Shown here in pieces: positions 34,626 to 46,093 of a stretch of DNA of 64,000 bases (the stretch's first letter is position 1; every line of letters begins with the position of its first letter). The notes beneath the pieces are model-generated. The model made no database searches, was not told the DNA's origin, and saw nothing but the letters and a program-made list of their open reading frames with translations. The translations under genes and the position numbers were made by a program. Origin of the DNA: Cryptomeria japonica (taxonomy: Eukaryota > Streptophyta > Pinopsida > Cupressales > Cupressaceae); contig NC_081406.1 of assembly GCF_030272615.1 (NCBI RefSeq), forward strand, positions 482,887,900-482,951,899, written 5' to 3'.

Positions 34626-37016
34626 TGGTGTAGGATCACCCCACTAAACCCTTCAAGATGATAAGTTAGACTCTAAGAATAGTATCAGATCTCACAAACA
34701 TCTTTGAATTTTGATCAGATCTCACAACATCTTTGAATTTTGGCATAAAAGTTTTGTTACAGATCAAGAATAGTATCAAACATGCTTAATAAAAAAATAA
34801 GATTTTTTGGAGCACATTTGCATTTTCTCTCAATTTTTTATGCATTTTCATAAAAACTTAATTTTGAGAGCAAATGAGTGAATTTTTTGGATTTTTTTAT
34901 AGTTTTGGAAATCTCTTAGAATTATACACAGGTTATATTCTTTGGTATTTTAATTTTGATTCAAAAAATTTCATTAAAAATTGGATCTTTAAAAATTAGG
35001 GTTTTGCATTATTTTGGTCATATCTCACAAATTGTTTGGAATTTTCTCAGGAATTACTTTTTGCAAGTGTGAAAGGCTATCAAGAGTTTCTAGTAAAAAA
35101 TTTAGATTTTTTGGATGAAGTTTCAATTTTCGACGAATTTTTTATGATTTTTCATAAAAAATTAATTTTTGGAGCAAATTATAAATTTTTTTGGATTTTC
35201 TTAAATTTCTGGAAATGTCTTGAAATTTAATAGGTTGTATGTTTTTTATGATGCAAAAACACTCGTGGAAAATCATATCTTTGAATCTATCAAAAAAACA
35301 TCTTGTCGAAGGCCACTATTTCACAAAGTCTTTTGGATCTAAAATTTACCTAACTTGTGTGCTTGCGGGAGGGTATTATTTCAAAACTACTAATAATATT
35401 GGTACAAGAACTTTGGCAAAGATTTGATTTTAAAATTGCTTGCTTTGTCTTCTTAGTCTAGCAAACACTTCAATTGGTGCACTAAAATTGATCCAGTGTC
35501 TTTTGTGTTTATCTTTAGAGGACCTGCCTCCCCATGTGGTCACTAGGACTACTAGTTAGGAGGGAACGACCCAAGTGCTAGCGAGGCAATACCCCCCTCT
35601 TATGAACCACTATAAATAATTGTATCCATGGTGAAAGCCATGGGTAACATGTGTTGATTAGTTCATACTGACACTATGTCTCCCCATAAATCCGTTTGAT
35701 CAAATTTATTTGATCAATAGTAGGGCATAGCCCCTACCGGTTGGGAGCCTTCTATATTTATAGAGCTGAAAGTGCCACATGTATGGCCACACGAGCGGAT
35801 GCCCTTACTAGCACCTTTTTGTTTTAGAAAGCAAAAATCCTTCTAGTTGTTGGGGCAGGAGGTCGGACCTCTAGAGCGGCCCACACACATACAGTTCTTA
35901 GTAGAGATACAAATTTCGCCATGGGGAGTTTTCGTGGGGACTAGTGCTTGGCTGCCCCAGAGAAGTGAGTACTGAGGGTGGAGCTAGTGGGTTCAAGCAT
36001 CTAAGTATCCACTTTGAATAGAGTAGCCTCGGGAGAAACCCCATGTGGGATCAACAACTATTGTCCTAGCCAACCATAGGAATTGTACTTGTCTTCTTTT
36101 AAACATTCAAACATTCAAAGATCAAACATCAAAACATTGTGTCTTTTGTGTCTTCAAGTGCATGCAAAACATTTTTACATCAAACCACACACTTTTATTT
36201 GAGTCATTTTGAGTCCAAACACTTGCAAACATAGAGTCCTCATCAACATTGTGTCCTCTTGTCACAAAAAATTGTAAAAAATTCAGATTTGGTCACAACA
36301 ACAACTTTAAAAATTGGAAAAATTGCACTCAGATTTTGGAAACGCGTCTGTGTCTGACAAAAAAACATCTGTGTCCTGTAACTGCATCTGTGTAGGACAT
36401 AAATGTGTCTATGTTATCATAGCAAATTGCATTCACAAAATTCTCAGAAATGCATCTGTGCAGTGTCTAATCACGTCTGTGTTGGGTAACTGCGTCTGTG
36501 AAGTATACAGGCACGTCTATGTTCAGTATTGGGGAAAATTTATAGTCCAGCAAACAAGAGCAATCAGTTTCAGAATTCTTGAGCTTCCTAGGTTATTTCT
36601 CTAGGTTTTCATCTAGCATTTAGTCTATTTTTGGGTCTCGCAAAGTTCATCATTGCTTTACACCTTGCATTACATTCACATTTGTCTAAACTTGAGTCAA
36701 AAGGTCACTTGCTTGTCCTCATCTTGATTGGTCAACATAATACATACAACAACATTTTTCTAAGTGGTCCCTCATCAAGGTTTATCACCTTTTGGTCTCA
36801 TTTGGTCTTACTTGGAATCAAGGTCAAGTTACCACATCAAGAGATCTATCATCTCTTTGGAAGCCACACCTACTCTACTACATACATACTTGGTCTTACA
36901 CTTTGGACATTGCAAGTACACGTCAAGTTCATTTACATTCCATCCAATTATTGGTCTTCCATACTCTTTCCATTTTCATCTAGCCTCACACATCTTGGTC
37001 AAGACCTAGTTCATGG
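34626..37016 (+). other. Tat-2 5' LTR and leader (internal boundary unresolved)
   Basis: About 2.4 kb without coding sequence. The first part (to about 35470) is very AT-rich with TTCATAAAAA-type inverted motifs and is the likely LTR; AACACTTCA at 35473 followed by ATTGGTGC is a possible LTR end and primer site but not a convincing one. From 35521 the leader carries the block shared with Tat-1. 36300-36540 has repeated CATCTGTGT and CGTCTGTGT motifs. I see no gene. Confidence 0.55.
35521..35625 (+). other. Leader block shared with Tat-1
   Basis: GACCTGCCTCCCC, GGGAACGACCCAAGTG and CCACTATAAATAA occur in the same order as on the minus strand at 16835-16975. It is conserved noncoding sequence between LTR and gag. 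Confidence 0.65.
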
Positions 37017-39390
37017 TTGAAACCCATTCCCAAAAATATAGGAGGGAAGCTAAAGAGGCTCAAGAGTCTGAAAAACATGAGTGGCTATGAGTATGACAAC
37101 AATGATATCTTTTTCAATTCTGTTCATACCACATTACCTGACATGGACATCTATAGAAAAATTCAGAATGTTGAGAACATGGATGATACAAACAACAATG
37201 ATGCACAAAATGATATTGTGGACAATATTTCAATACATTTAGTAGAAGTGGAAGACTCTATCATGGATCCCCATTTTAATAGATTGGTTGAGGAAATCAT
37301 GAGAAGAGATAGACAATATATCCTACAAGTGATGGCACAAAGTGGAGCCAAGATACCTCATGATTTTGACATGTCTCAGATAGTGGAAAATAGACCTACT
37401 CAAGAAAGTCAACTCAATTTGGATCAAAGGAGACCTAATAGTGGAGGCAATAGGGGGCCACGTTTCGTGGCTGATTCACCATCATCCTTGTTTCAAAAAC
37501 TAAAGATCCCAAATACACATGGTCAAGCTTATGATACTCACGAAAGACCACCTCATGAACAACTCTATCTACGCAGACTCTTAGGGAAATCTTATGTAGA
37601 TAAATACACTCAATCTCAAACCAATGCTAAGGACCAGCCTCAAAAGCAATTGGATATTCAAAGGCATGCTCAAAATTTGGACACAAGGAAACCCCGTGTC
37701 AAATTTAGGGGCAACACACAAGAGCAAACTCATGATATGCCTTATGACCCTATATCAAGTGGTCCCTACATGCATTATCATTATAGACCTCCTCCATATG
37801 AACATGTTTATGATCAATACCATCCATATATGCAATATCCTCCTCCTCGACCTAGTGGCTCAGGCATGGGATATGGTCCAAGAATCAGTCTCCACCCAAA
37901 AAAAAATTGGAACAACACATAAAGGACTTACAAAAGAAGATGGAGGACATCAATACACCAAAACTAGCTTACACAATGAGAGATATTTGTCCCTATCCAT
38001 TTGATAAAATCATTCCAATGCCTCCATTTCCTACACACTTTGTGACACCAAATTTTGATAAATATAGAGGCAAAGGGGACCCTAAGGAACATATAAGACA
38101 GTTTTTCACAGCCTGCATTGAGGTAGCAACAGAAGAAACATACTCGATGAGATTGCTTCCACAAGCTTAGGTGAACAAGCTATGGAATGATTCTCCCAAC
38201 TTCCAACTAGAATTAAGTCATGGGGTGATCTAGCAGAAGCTTTCATACAACATTTCTCATATATAACATAGAGATAGATATATCAGTTGCCACTTTGTGC
38301 AATACCAAACAGAAAGATGGGGAGTCATTTTCATCATTCTTACAAAAATGGAGGAATTTAGCCAGCAGATGTTCTTGTGAAATTCCACAAAAAAAAATGG
38401 TAGAGATGTTTACACAAAATGTCAACAGAGAAATTGGTTATGACTTGAGGAAATCTTGTTTGTCCACTTTTAAGGACATCATTGAGAAAGGCTTAGCAAT
38501 AGAGGTTTTAATTGAGCAAGGAATCATCAAGATATTGAAAGAAAATAAAGAGGATTTTAAAGGAAAGGGAAAGCCATGATTTTGGAACAAAAACAAGAAC
38601 ATGGTAAATGGTGGTGTTGTTGATGCTAACATAGTGAGACAAAAAATCATTCTTTCAGGATCAAGTTCTTCTATAAGGAACCAAGTAAATACTCAAGGAA
38701 CTTCAAAACCACGAAGAAAATAGACCCCATTGGGAGAATGACTTTAGTCAACTTTTAGGAAGCTAGTGGCAAACAAGATAATAAATATTCTAGCCAATCC
38801 TCCATATGAGCCAAAATTCAAACTGAATCGGTGGAATGATGATGAGTATTGGGAATATCACAAGAGCAAGGGGCATAAAATAGGAAATTTCCATTGCTTG
38901 AAGAATATTATACAAGATCTTATTGATAAAGGTGATATTGAGATCGAAGGACATACATCTAATCAAGAACATGGGATGTTTAAGGAACCATTCCCTAAAC
39001 ATGACAAGGGAAAAGCCAAAGCCACAGATGAGCAAGCCAACTATACCAAAGTGTCCTATAACTATGATTCAATTGTTAATCACATTTCGATGGACAACTA
39101 TGTTTCTACTATTATCATAAAGGGTGAAATGGCTGAAAGTTCTACTCAAAGAGCCAAAGTTGTCCTAAAAGGCATTGGACCTTCTTCTGAATCTACCTCC
39201 AAATGTAATGTCACAACTCGTCGAGGTAAGGTCACCTTGCAAGGTGCTCCAGCTAAAACCACCATTTCCTCATCAACCAAACTTGATTACAACCTAGTAG
39301 AACAATTAGGGAAGACACCCGCACTTATCTCAATCCTAGAACTTTTGTGTATCTCTCCTTCGCATAAAGCCATACTCGACAAAGTCTAAA
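37017..39390 (+). pseudogene. Tat-2 gag
   Basis: Structural protein. The first in-frame ATG is at 37077 (MSGYEYDNND). The N-terminal 300 codons are open to 37922, then a frameshift leads to the conserved ICPYPFDKIIPMPPFPTHF motif (37990-38040) and FDKYRGKGDPKEHIRQF. The capsid core is at 38295-38579 (ESFSSFLQKWRNLASRC, KKMVEMFTQNV) and the knuckle-like WEYHKSKGHKIGN at about 38846-38890. It matches Tat-1 gag in order. Stops near 38168, 38268 and 38720 break the frame. The acidic N-terminal part is longer than in Tat-1. Confidence 0.88.
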
Positions 39391-40220
39391 GAGAAACCTC
39401 TATACCCACTAATCTGAACATGGACCAGTTTCAAGCCATGGTAGGATACCTTTTCATTCCATATTCTCTTACATTCACCAAAGTTGACGACTCCTCCGTA
39501 AGCCAGCCACATAATGCACCTTTACACATTGAAGCCTTCCTACACAAACATCAAATAAAATGAGTCCTGATAGATGGAGGAGTCAGTCTGAACATTTATA
39601 CATTGAATACTCTTAAGCAATTGGGATATTCTGAAAAGGTTGTGAATTCTACACATACAATCACCATTAAAGCATATGATGACAAAGAGTGCTCATCCAA
39701 GGGAACAATCACTTTACCTCTCAGAGTTGGGCCAGTTACAAAGGTGTGGTTTGTTAAGTCCTTGATCTAGATCTCACATACAACATACTCTTGGGATGCC
39801 CATGGATTCATGAAATGAGATTTGTTCCCTCAACATACCATCGATGTATCAAGCTCCCACACAATGGAGTTGAAGTGACTATCAAAGCTGATCCAAACCC
39901 ATTCATATATTGCAACAATCTACGACCTAGATTAGAAATAACAATCCTAGTCAATCGAGAGGTTGTTCCTTCATCAGCATATGTAAATCCCAAATCCTTG
40001 AAAGCTTCTACATCAAAACAAGCAAAGATCAAAGAAAAGTTCAAGATTAAAGACATGGTATGTGGTGAGTATATCTTTCATGTTTATCAACTCCCACTAT
40101 CTCCTAAGGTATTCAGTCAACAAGAACAATCTATAAACAATTTGCAAGGAATTGGGTGTAAACTGCCTAGTGTTGTGCCTACTAAGTCTGAATACAAATA
40201 TCCTCTAGTGGTGCAATAAG
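39391..40220 (+). pseudogene. Tat-2 aspartic protease and downstream spacer
   Basis: VLIDGGVSLNIYT (about 39570) carries the DGG active-site variant also seen in Tat-1, followed by YDDKECSSKGTITLPLRVG and the remains of the GRPWIHEM helix as GCPWIHEM (39791). A frameshift lies near 39750 and a stop before VLIDGG at 39562. The spacer to 40220 (142 codons open from 39791) ends in KSEYKYPLVVQ. The same segment in Tat-1 leads on to RT; here it does not. Confidence 0.85.
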
Positions 40221-41139
40221 CTCTTGATATCAATAGTCCTAAGAGTGGTTCCAGCGAAGAATCTATTGAGTGTATCGCCAACCCTCTTGAGAAATCGCAT
40301 AGCTTTACCATTTCATTCATTCATTCCATTTCCACTCCCCTCCTAGACTTGGAACAACAATAATTACAAAAGCCCTTACTCATTGGGGATGAAAAATCAA
40401 GCTATAAAAAGAAAAACCTAAAAGTTGAAAATAAAGAGAATTCCTTCAATCCAAATAAAAATCAAAAGCTATTGAACTCTGAAAAAATCAAAGTCAAGGA
40501 TAAAAATCCTATGAAGAAAAAAGAACAAGAGTTGATCTCCCCTAATATCAAAATAACTGGGGGGAAAATTTCTAAAATTTCAAATCAAAAAACACACTTG
40601 TTGATCCTTAGTCTCCATCATGTCATGATATGATACTTTCACTTCTTTTCGCAATCATAAGCCTTCATAACTCATCCACTTGTTCCACACATATTTTCCT
40701 TTATGGTGATGCATCATGGACTTTTAATGGAGCTTCCTCGAGGGACTTTGTTATCAAGGATGCCCAAACTTCTTTAGGTGACACACATGCGGGCTTGTGT
40801 AGTCCACATGCTAGTAATTCTATCTCAATTCCTTTATCAAGGAAAATAGTCACTCTAGCTACATATCATTCAGTCAAGGAACGTCAAAGCTACAATCATA
40901 AGGTTAAGCCTCGCACATTTGAGGTGGGTGAATTAGTTCTCAAAGAAAGTCCTAAAAATCAACAAGATAGAGAGAAGAAGGGCAAGTTCGAACCAAATTG
41001 GCTTGGTCCTTATGTCATTACAACAACCTATGGATCGGGGGCATATCAACTTTTGACACCAAAGGGAGAACCTTTGGAGGATCCTATCAATAGCATGCAT
41101 CTTTGTAGGTTTTACACATATCTCTTCAGAATATCCTAA
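40221..41139 (+). pseudogene. Tat-2 integrase C-terminal remnant after RT deletion
   Basis: After about 600 bp with no recognisable protein, the frame to 41139 reads ERQSYNHKVKPRTFEVGELVLKE, FEPNWLGPYVITTTYGSGAYQL and INSMHLCRFY. This is the standard C-terminal tail of Tat/gypsy integrases that follows the catalytic core. No DDE core, RT or RNase H precedes it. Either RT through the integrase core was deleted in this copy, or the family is a non-autonomous derivative retaining the tail. The tail is free of stops, which is notable beside the rest. Confidence 0.85.
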
Positions 41140-42850
41140 TTCAAAAAAAAAATCAAAAAAATTCAAAAATACAAAAAAAAAAGAATATCAAAAATACAAA
41201 ACAAAATCATAAAAATAAATAATCGTTACTTGGTGAAAACCTAGCAAACAGGTGCCTTGCGACACAGTTTTTTTTTTTGTCCAATAGTGAAAACCACTTC
41301 AGTGGCACCCTGGGCAAGTACCATGGTGAAAACCAGGTTACTAGCATCATGTGTAGAGACATTGCTCCTCCCTCCTTCAAGATTCAATTTTATCCCTTCA
41401 CTTTGCACACACTCACAACCTATCCATCCATAATAAACTTACCCATTCCCACCATGGCTTGTTATTGATCTACCTAAGATTGGTTAGCCATTCATAATAA
41501 TCCCTCCTTTTCACCCCTTTCCATCCATAATAAATCAACTCCTATCTATAGCTAAGGAAAATCCTAAGTCGAGTGATGGGTGTGGAACTACAAGCATCAC
41601 ACGTTCTAAGGAGTACAATTTCTTCTAGTTTTCTTAAGTCTATCTGTGCACAATCCATAATAAAGAAACTCTTACATCGCAGATCCACAATAAAGTTCCA
41701 TCTTCTCCACAATAAAGTATCAATTTCATGGATTTAGTCAATTTCAAATGAGACACAACAAAAATGGGCTTCAACAAATGAAATCTTTCAATAGACTCAG
41801 ACAACATTATGGTTTAGTGCTATGTATCCTTTTGTGAATGAAAACATTGTGACCACAATCAAATAGACTTATACAAGTGACAAGAGACACTAAACTTGAG
41901 GACTACAGTGGATGTTGGTGTTGAGTCTTGGTTTTCTTTTGATTTTATCTTTTGGTGACATGTCTTTTAGCTTTTTCGGGATGTCTCTGACTAGAGAATC
42001 TATCTCCAGGATGTCTTTGACTAGAAAGGCGAGGATGGGATATGCTCACCTATTATTTTGATGTCGGTGCATTGTCTCTTAGTAATGCTATGACTTGTCC
42101 AAGGATATGAGGACGATGTGAGTCTAGTGTGAACTAGGGCATTCCTTGTTTGCTATTGTCTGATCTTCATTCAAATGGGTACAATGACTTTCTAGGTCGA
42201 ACCTATATTTGGATTGTCATAACCTATTTTCCATAATAAATCTCAATGATTATAATAGCACAAGAAGCTCTTTCACTTCCATATCTTCTATCTGCCAATC
42301 CCCTTTCTTGATTGACCTCTATCTTCCTTCTTGAGTCCGCGTAGCTCGCTATCACATGACTGAGTATAATGACATGCCAAAAATATTTACATTTCATGTA
42401 GTTTACACCTACATTACCACATATTAGCATTTCATACATACATATAGATATCACAATTGCACCATATCCTGCACACAACACATGTTAGCACATTTTATAT
42501 TCTCATCATGTAAATAGTTATTTGCATTATCATATTCATCTGCATTTCATACATTCACATATGCATGACATATTAAAAACATAAAAGAACAAAAAATAAA
42601 TATTGCATTCCATCATGTACATATTTGCATCCATGTCATAAAGTCATCATCATAAGGCATATAGAAGCATCACATAGGTACACATGCATATTGTTACCGC
42701 AAGGATGAATCATCTCATATATATATATCAAAAATCATAAAGGTCATGATACAATGATGTCAAAATACATATGGCTACAAAATCACCTGAAGGTGTCTAC
42801 ATCATCATACAAAAATGGTACAAAACTAATACATAGGGAGCCCTGTAAGG
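41140..42850 (+). other. Tat-2 3' noncoding region
   Basis: No coding sequence is visible. An A-rich stretch (41145-41220) follows the integrase tail. GTGAAAACC occurs at about 41233, 41287 and 41323. The motif CATAATAAA or CACAATAAA recurs seven or more times (41420-41720 and near 42230). 41985-42030 has a short direct repeat around GGATGTCT-TGACTAGA. Confidence 0.6.
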
Positions 42851-44789
42851 CTATGACAAACTCCCTCCCTCGGAGCTAGCTGGCCTCGATGGAGTCTGAG
42901 CCCTAGAAGTCCCTTCCTCAGGATCATCTCTCCTGCCCCCTCTATCTGGTGGTGATGGAAGACCCATGACCCCACCACTAGATGCTTGTCTCATGTCTCT
43001 CCCTCCAGTGGTCGTCGTAGTCCACGATGGTCTCTAGAAGCTCCTAGCCTGCTGATCTGGTGGCACCACTCCATAGTAAAGGTCTCTCTAATAGGCTATC
43101 TCCTCCCTTTCCCATAAAACATAGGCGTATTTGGCTCCTGTGTCCTTTGTTTCCTTCCTTCTCGCCCTCAGTGTTGTCTTAGCCTCTGTGTAGCACTGAA
43201 TAGCCTGATCCCTCTCTCGCTTAGTGTCCCTCAGCTATCTCCTGAGCCTAGCCTCATCCCTCTCTAGATCCTAGATCTCATCTACTTGTCCCTAGCAGAT
43301 CTCTCTCAAGGATAGTAGCTCATTCTCCTCCTCTCCTCCCCCCTCCCCCTATCCTTGTGGTTGCTCCTATGGTTGTCCTTGTCTCTGTCCCTATACCTAT
43401 CTGGGAACCTGTGTTGCTGGTACCTATAAAGGCAATCCACCTCTATCCCCGATTACATGCACCTACCTCTCCTCTCCTCCATCTCTCCTTTGATCCACTC
43501 TCCTCTCTACTACTGGCCCCTGCCTCCGTCGTCGGCCTCTGCCTCCACTATCCCCACTATCATCTCCACCATCCCCACCATCACCCTCTATCGACTCTCC
43601 TTGATCTGATAGCCATGGAAATGGATGATCTGCCCAATATGTGTTGTACTCAGCATCCATCCCTATTTCCTCCACATCTTCCCAAATATCCCAAGGCATG
43701 GGAACCATCTCCAACATCTGTGTCACTGTCTGATCATATGACAATAACGGACCTAAATGCACATGATCCCTCACTGTTTGTGCATACATCCCTAAACCTC
43801 GTGGAATCCGTTGTATCCTATTGAACTACCTACACACTCTATCTATCAACTACTGCTCAATGACATATGGTTTCCTCCCTATCAGATACCTACTCCTAAA
43901 CACATGTGGCAGCTCCACAACATCATCCTCCCACTCCTCACAGTCTCGGTATAGCATCCATACTACACTGTCTACCTCATCGACCACTTGGCACCAATAC
44001 TCTAGCCTCTCAATCTGTAACTGGGAAGTAATTATATCATACAACTACACATAGCTTCGCCCATGTCCCCTGCCTCTAAAGTGTATCGGTCGTGTCACCG
44101 GAAGATGCTCATATGCCCATACCTACAATAAGGTCACTCTGCACCCCAATCTAACTGATCCATGATACACAAACTGATGCAACTCATAATACAAGCATTC
44201 CAGTAGACATGGCCCCCATGAAAACCCAGTGTGCTCAGTCACCAATGTCTCCAGAGTCCTCCCCCATCCCACAGCTAACCCTCGTATCGGCCTATCCAGA
44301 CAGAGAAACCCACTGATCACTCCTGCCAGCACCACCGGTAGAGCCAATCCTATAGCTATCATGGTGTCCCAAGCCACTTGTCTTGCCCTCATCTCCAGTC
44401 TTGGATCCTGAAACACTCATCTTAGTGCATCCTGATCTCCCTCTTGATCGTATGAAACTAACTCCCCAATGATCAGTATCCTTAGTATCCTATACACATC
44501 CTCTAAGGTGACTGTCATCTCACCCAGTGGAAAATGAAGAGTGCATGTCTCTGAGTGCTATCTCTCAGCTAATGCAGTCAGCAATCCCATGTTCACCCAG
44601 AACTTAGGCATATACACAATGTATCGCAAGCCCATGGCCTCAACTATTTCTCTATCCTTGAATGCCAGCTCTACTTGTAATCCTTGAGTCAAAGGGAATC
44701 TGTCTCATGACTCCAGCATAGGTAGGTCCTCCTGTAGTCCAGCCAATCAACTGTGTCAATCCTAGTGGTACTCCCTATTTATCACAAAA
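42851..44789 (-). pseudogene. Antisense plant mobile domain (PMD) ORF in Tat-2
   Basis: A minus-strand reading frame of about 640 codons, antisense to Tat-2. The N-terminal part has LAFKDREIVEAMGLRYIV, FWVNMGLLTALAER and the signature HFPLGEMTVTLEDVYRIL (about 44500-44560), then VFQDPRLEMRARQVAWDT, VISGFLCLDRPIRG and LEYWCQVVDEVDSVVWMLYR. This is the plant mobile domain of MAIN/MAIL proteins and many transposons. An acidic Gly/Asp/Arg-rich stretch follows (43463-43620), then a coiled, charged region (RDTKRERDQAIQCY) and a Ser/Pro tail ending at TAG, 42851. Stops, mostly TAG, and a few frameshifts break it. PMD function in elements is unknown; in plants these proteins are nuclear. Confidence 0.8.
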
Positions 44790-45249
44790 TGTTGCTTTTT
44801 ATCCTAGTGCTTATAACTATGATATGGCACTCAGATACATGTACAATTAGTTGGTTTTGTTTTGGTGATCGGATGCTATCTTATATGCTAGTAAGCCTGG
44901 TTTTTTGATCTAGTGAGGATTTCACTAGTAGAGCTTGATTGAAGATCTTTTGATGTTATGCATAAGTAGTGTTGGTGCGTCTTCTAGTAGAGACTCTGGA
45001 TGTTCATGGTGATCATGTTCGACCCTTAATTAATTGAGATCATTGCTTTAGCATGTGTGGACCTAAATTAGTTCCAATACTATCTAGGTTATGGACCGAC
45101 TTAATGTAACGTGTTGTTGGGACTTCTCGATGTGTTTCTAGGATGTCTTATGGGTTGGACGATATTTGTTTGCTCTCAGGACGACCTGTTTTATAATTAT
45201 GTAATTTTTTTATTGTTTGGGTGGCCGACCTTATTGTTTAAGGTTTAGG

Positions 45250-45291
<42 letters not shown>

Positions 45292-45890
45292 TCTCATTGT
45301 AGATTATAGATGGATAGTTTTATGCAAGAAAATAATGTAATAATCATTCATGCAGAGGATTTGGTCGATCATAGGTGATTGATTTAGGTTTATGTAAGAG
45401 GATTAAGTCCTTCGGTATTGAGCTTAACTAGAACTATATTCAAGCATAGGAGATTCTATTATTGCAGTTCATTCTTTCTTCCAGATTGTAGTCTGGATTT
45501 TTATGTAGTCAGTGACTCATTTTGTAATGAGCAATGTGCTCTAGGCTGTTGGTCTTCTTGCAAGTGCAGGCCCCTCAATTTGTAATCACATACTTACTGC
45601 AAAAGTATTATCTAACTATGGGTAGGTTTCCCACCATGTTTTTTCCCTTTACCGGGTTTTCCATGTACAAATCTTGGTGTCATGTGGATGGTATATTTTC
45701 TCTAATTGTTGGTTGTGCTTAATTGGTATATCTGCTATTTCAGTAATTGGTTTATGTATTCCGGTACTGATCTTATGTGTTCTAGTAATAAAGTTTTAAT
45801 TTCTTAAGGTTCTAGTAATCTGGTGATAGCTGATTCACCCCCCTCTCAGTTGTCTTCCAGTTATTTGAACTGTCTAGTAGATATGACAAA
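44790..45890 (+). repeat. Plus-oriented copia-type LTR, probably solo or truncated
   Basis: It starts TGTTGCTTTTT at 44790 and ends near ATTCACCCCCCTCTCAGTTG (45833-45855) or shortly after, as the copia LTRs do in reverse orientation. It contains the shared block (GAGCAATGTGCTCTAGG, GCAAGTGCAGGCCCC; 45525-45570) and a (TG)19 microsatellite. No element body flanks it and no clean target duplication was found. Its insertion or a rearrangement truncates the PMD ORF. The 200 bp between it and 46094 show nothing recognisable. Confidence 0.65.
45253..45290. repeat. (TG)19 microsatellite
   Basis: Nineteen perfect TG dinucleotides lie within the copia-type LTR. Confidence 0.97.
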
Positions 45891-46093
45891 TGGATGATAA
45901 GGGAAATTGTAGGGTAGATCTATTGGGAAGAGACTTCTCACACATGTGTGAACACCCATGGTCAAAGAGTTATGTGAAGGCTTGAAAATGACTTGTGGAT
46001 GCAATTCATTTAAGAAGGGAGTCACATGTTGACTTGGGTAGGTGTGAAGAATTTAAAATTTTCCAGAAATACCAATGAGGATTCGTTAGCCTA

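Larger units (their letters stand above)
34626..44789 (+). mobile_element. Tat-2: RT-less Tat-type Ty3/gypsy element with antisense ORF
   Basis: The plus strand begins TGGTGTAGGATCACCCC inside Copia-3 integrase. It has an LTR/leader region, gag, protease, then directly the integrase C-terminal tail, a 3' noncoding region and an antisense plant mobile domain ORF. RT, both RNase H domains and the integrase core are absent, so it would depend on a relative for movement. No 3' LTR is found: the element ends against another LTR at 44790. The left flank TATTA (34621-34625) may be one target duplication copy, but its partner is missing. Confidence 0.8.

Noticed and set aside
36631-37020. Open frames of 60-130 codons just before Tat-2 gag
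   Set aside because: They sit in the noncoding leader with overlapping frames and no motif; the gag start lies downstream.
43357-43824. A 155-codon plus-strand open frame
   Set aside because: It is the complement of the acidic Gly/Asp/Arg-rich part of the minus-strand PMD ORF, and its composition mirrors that bias.
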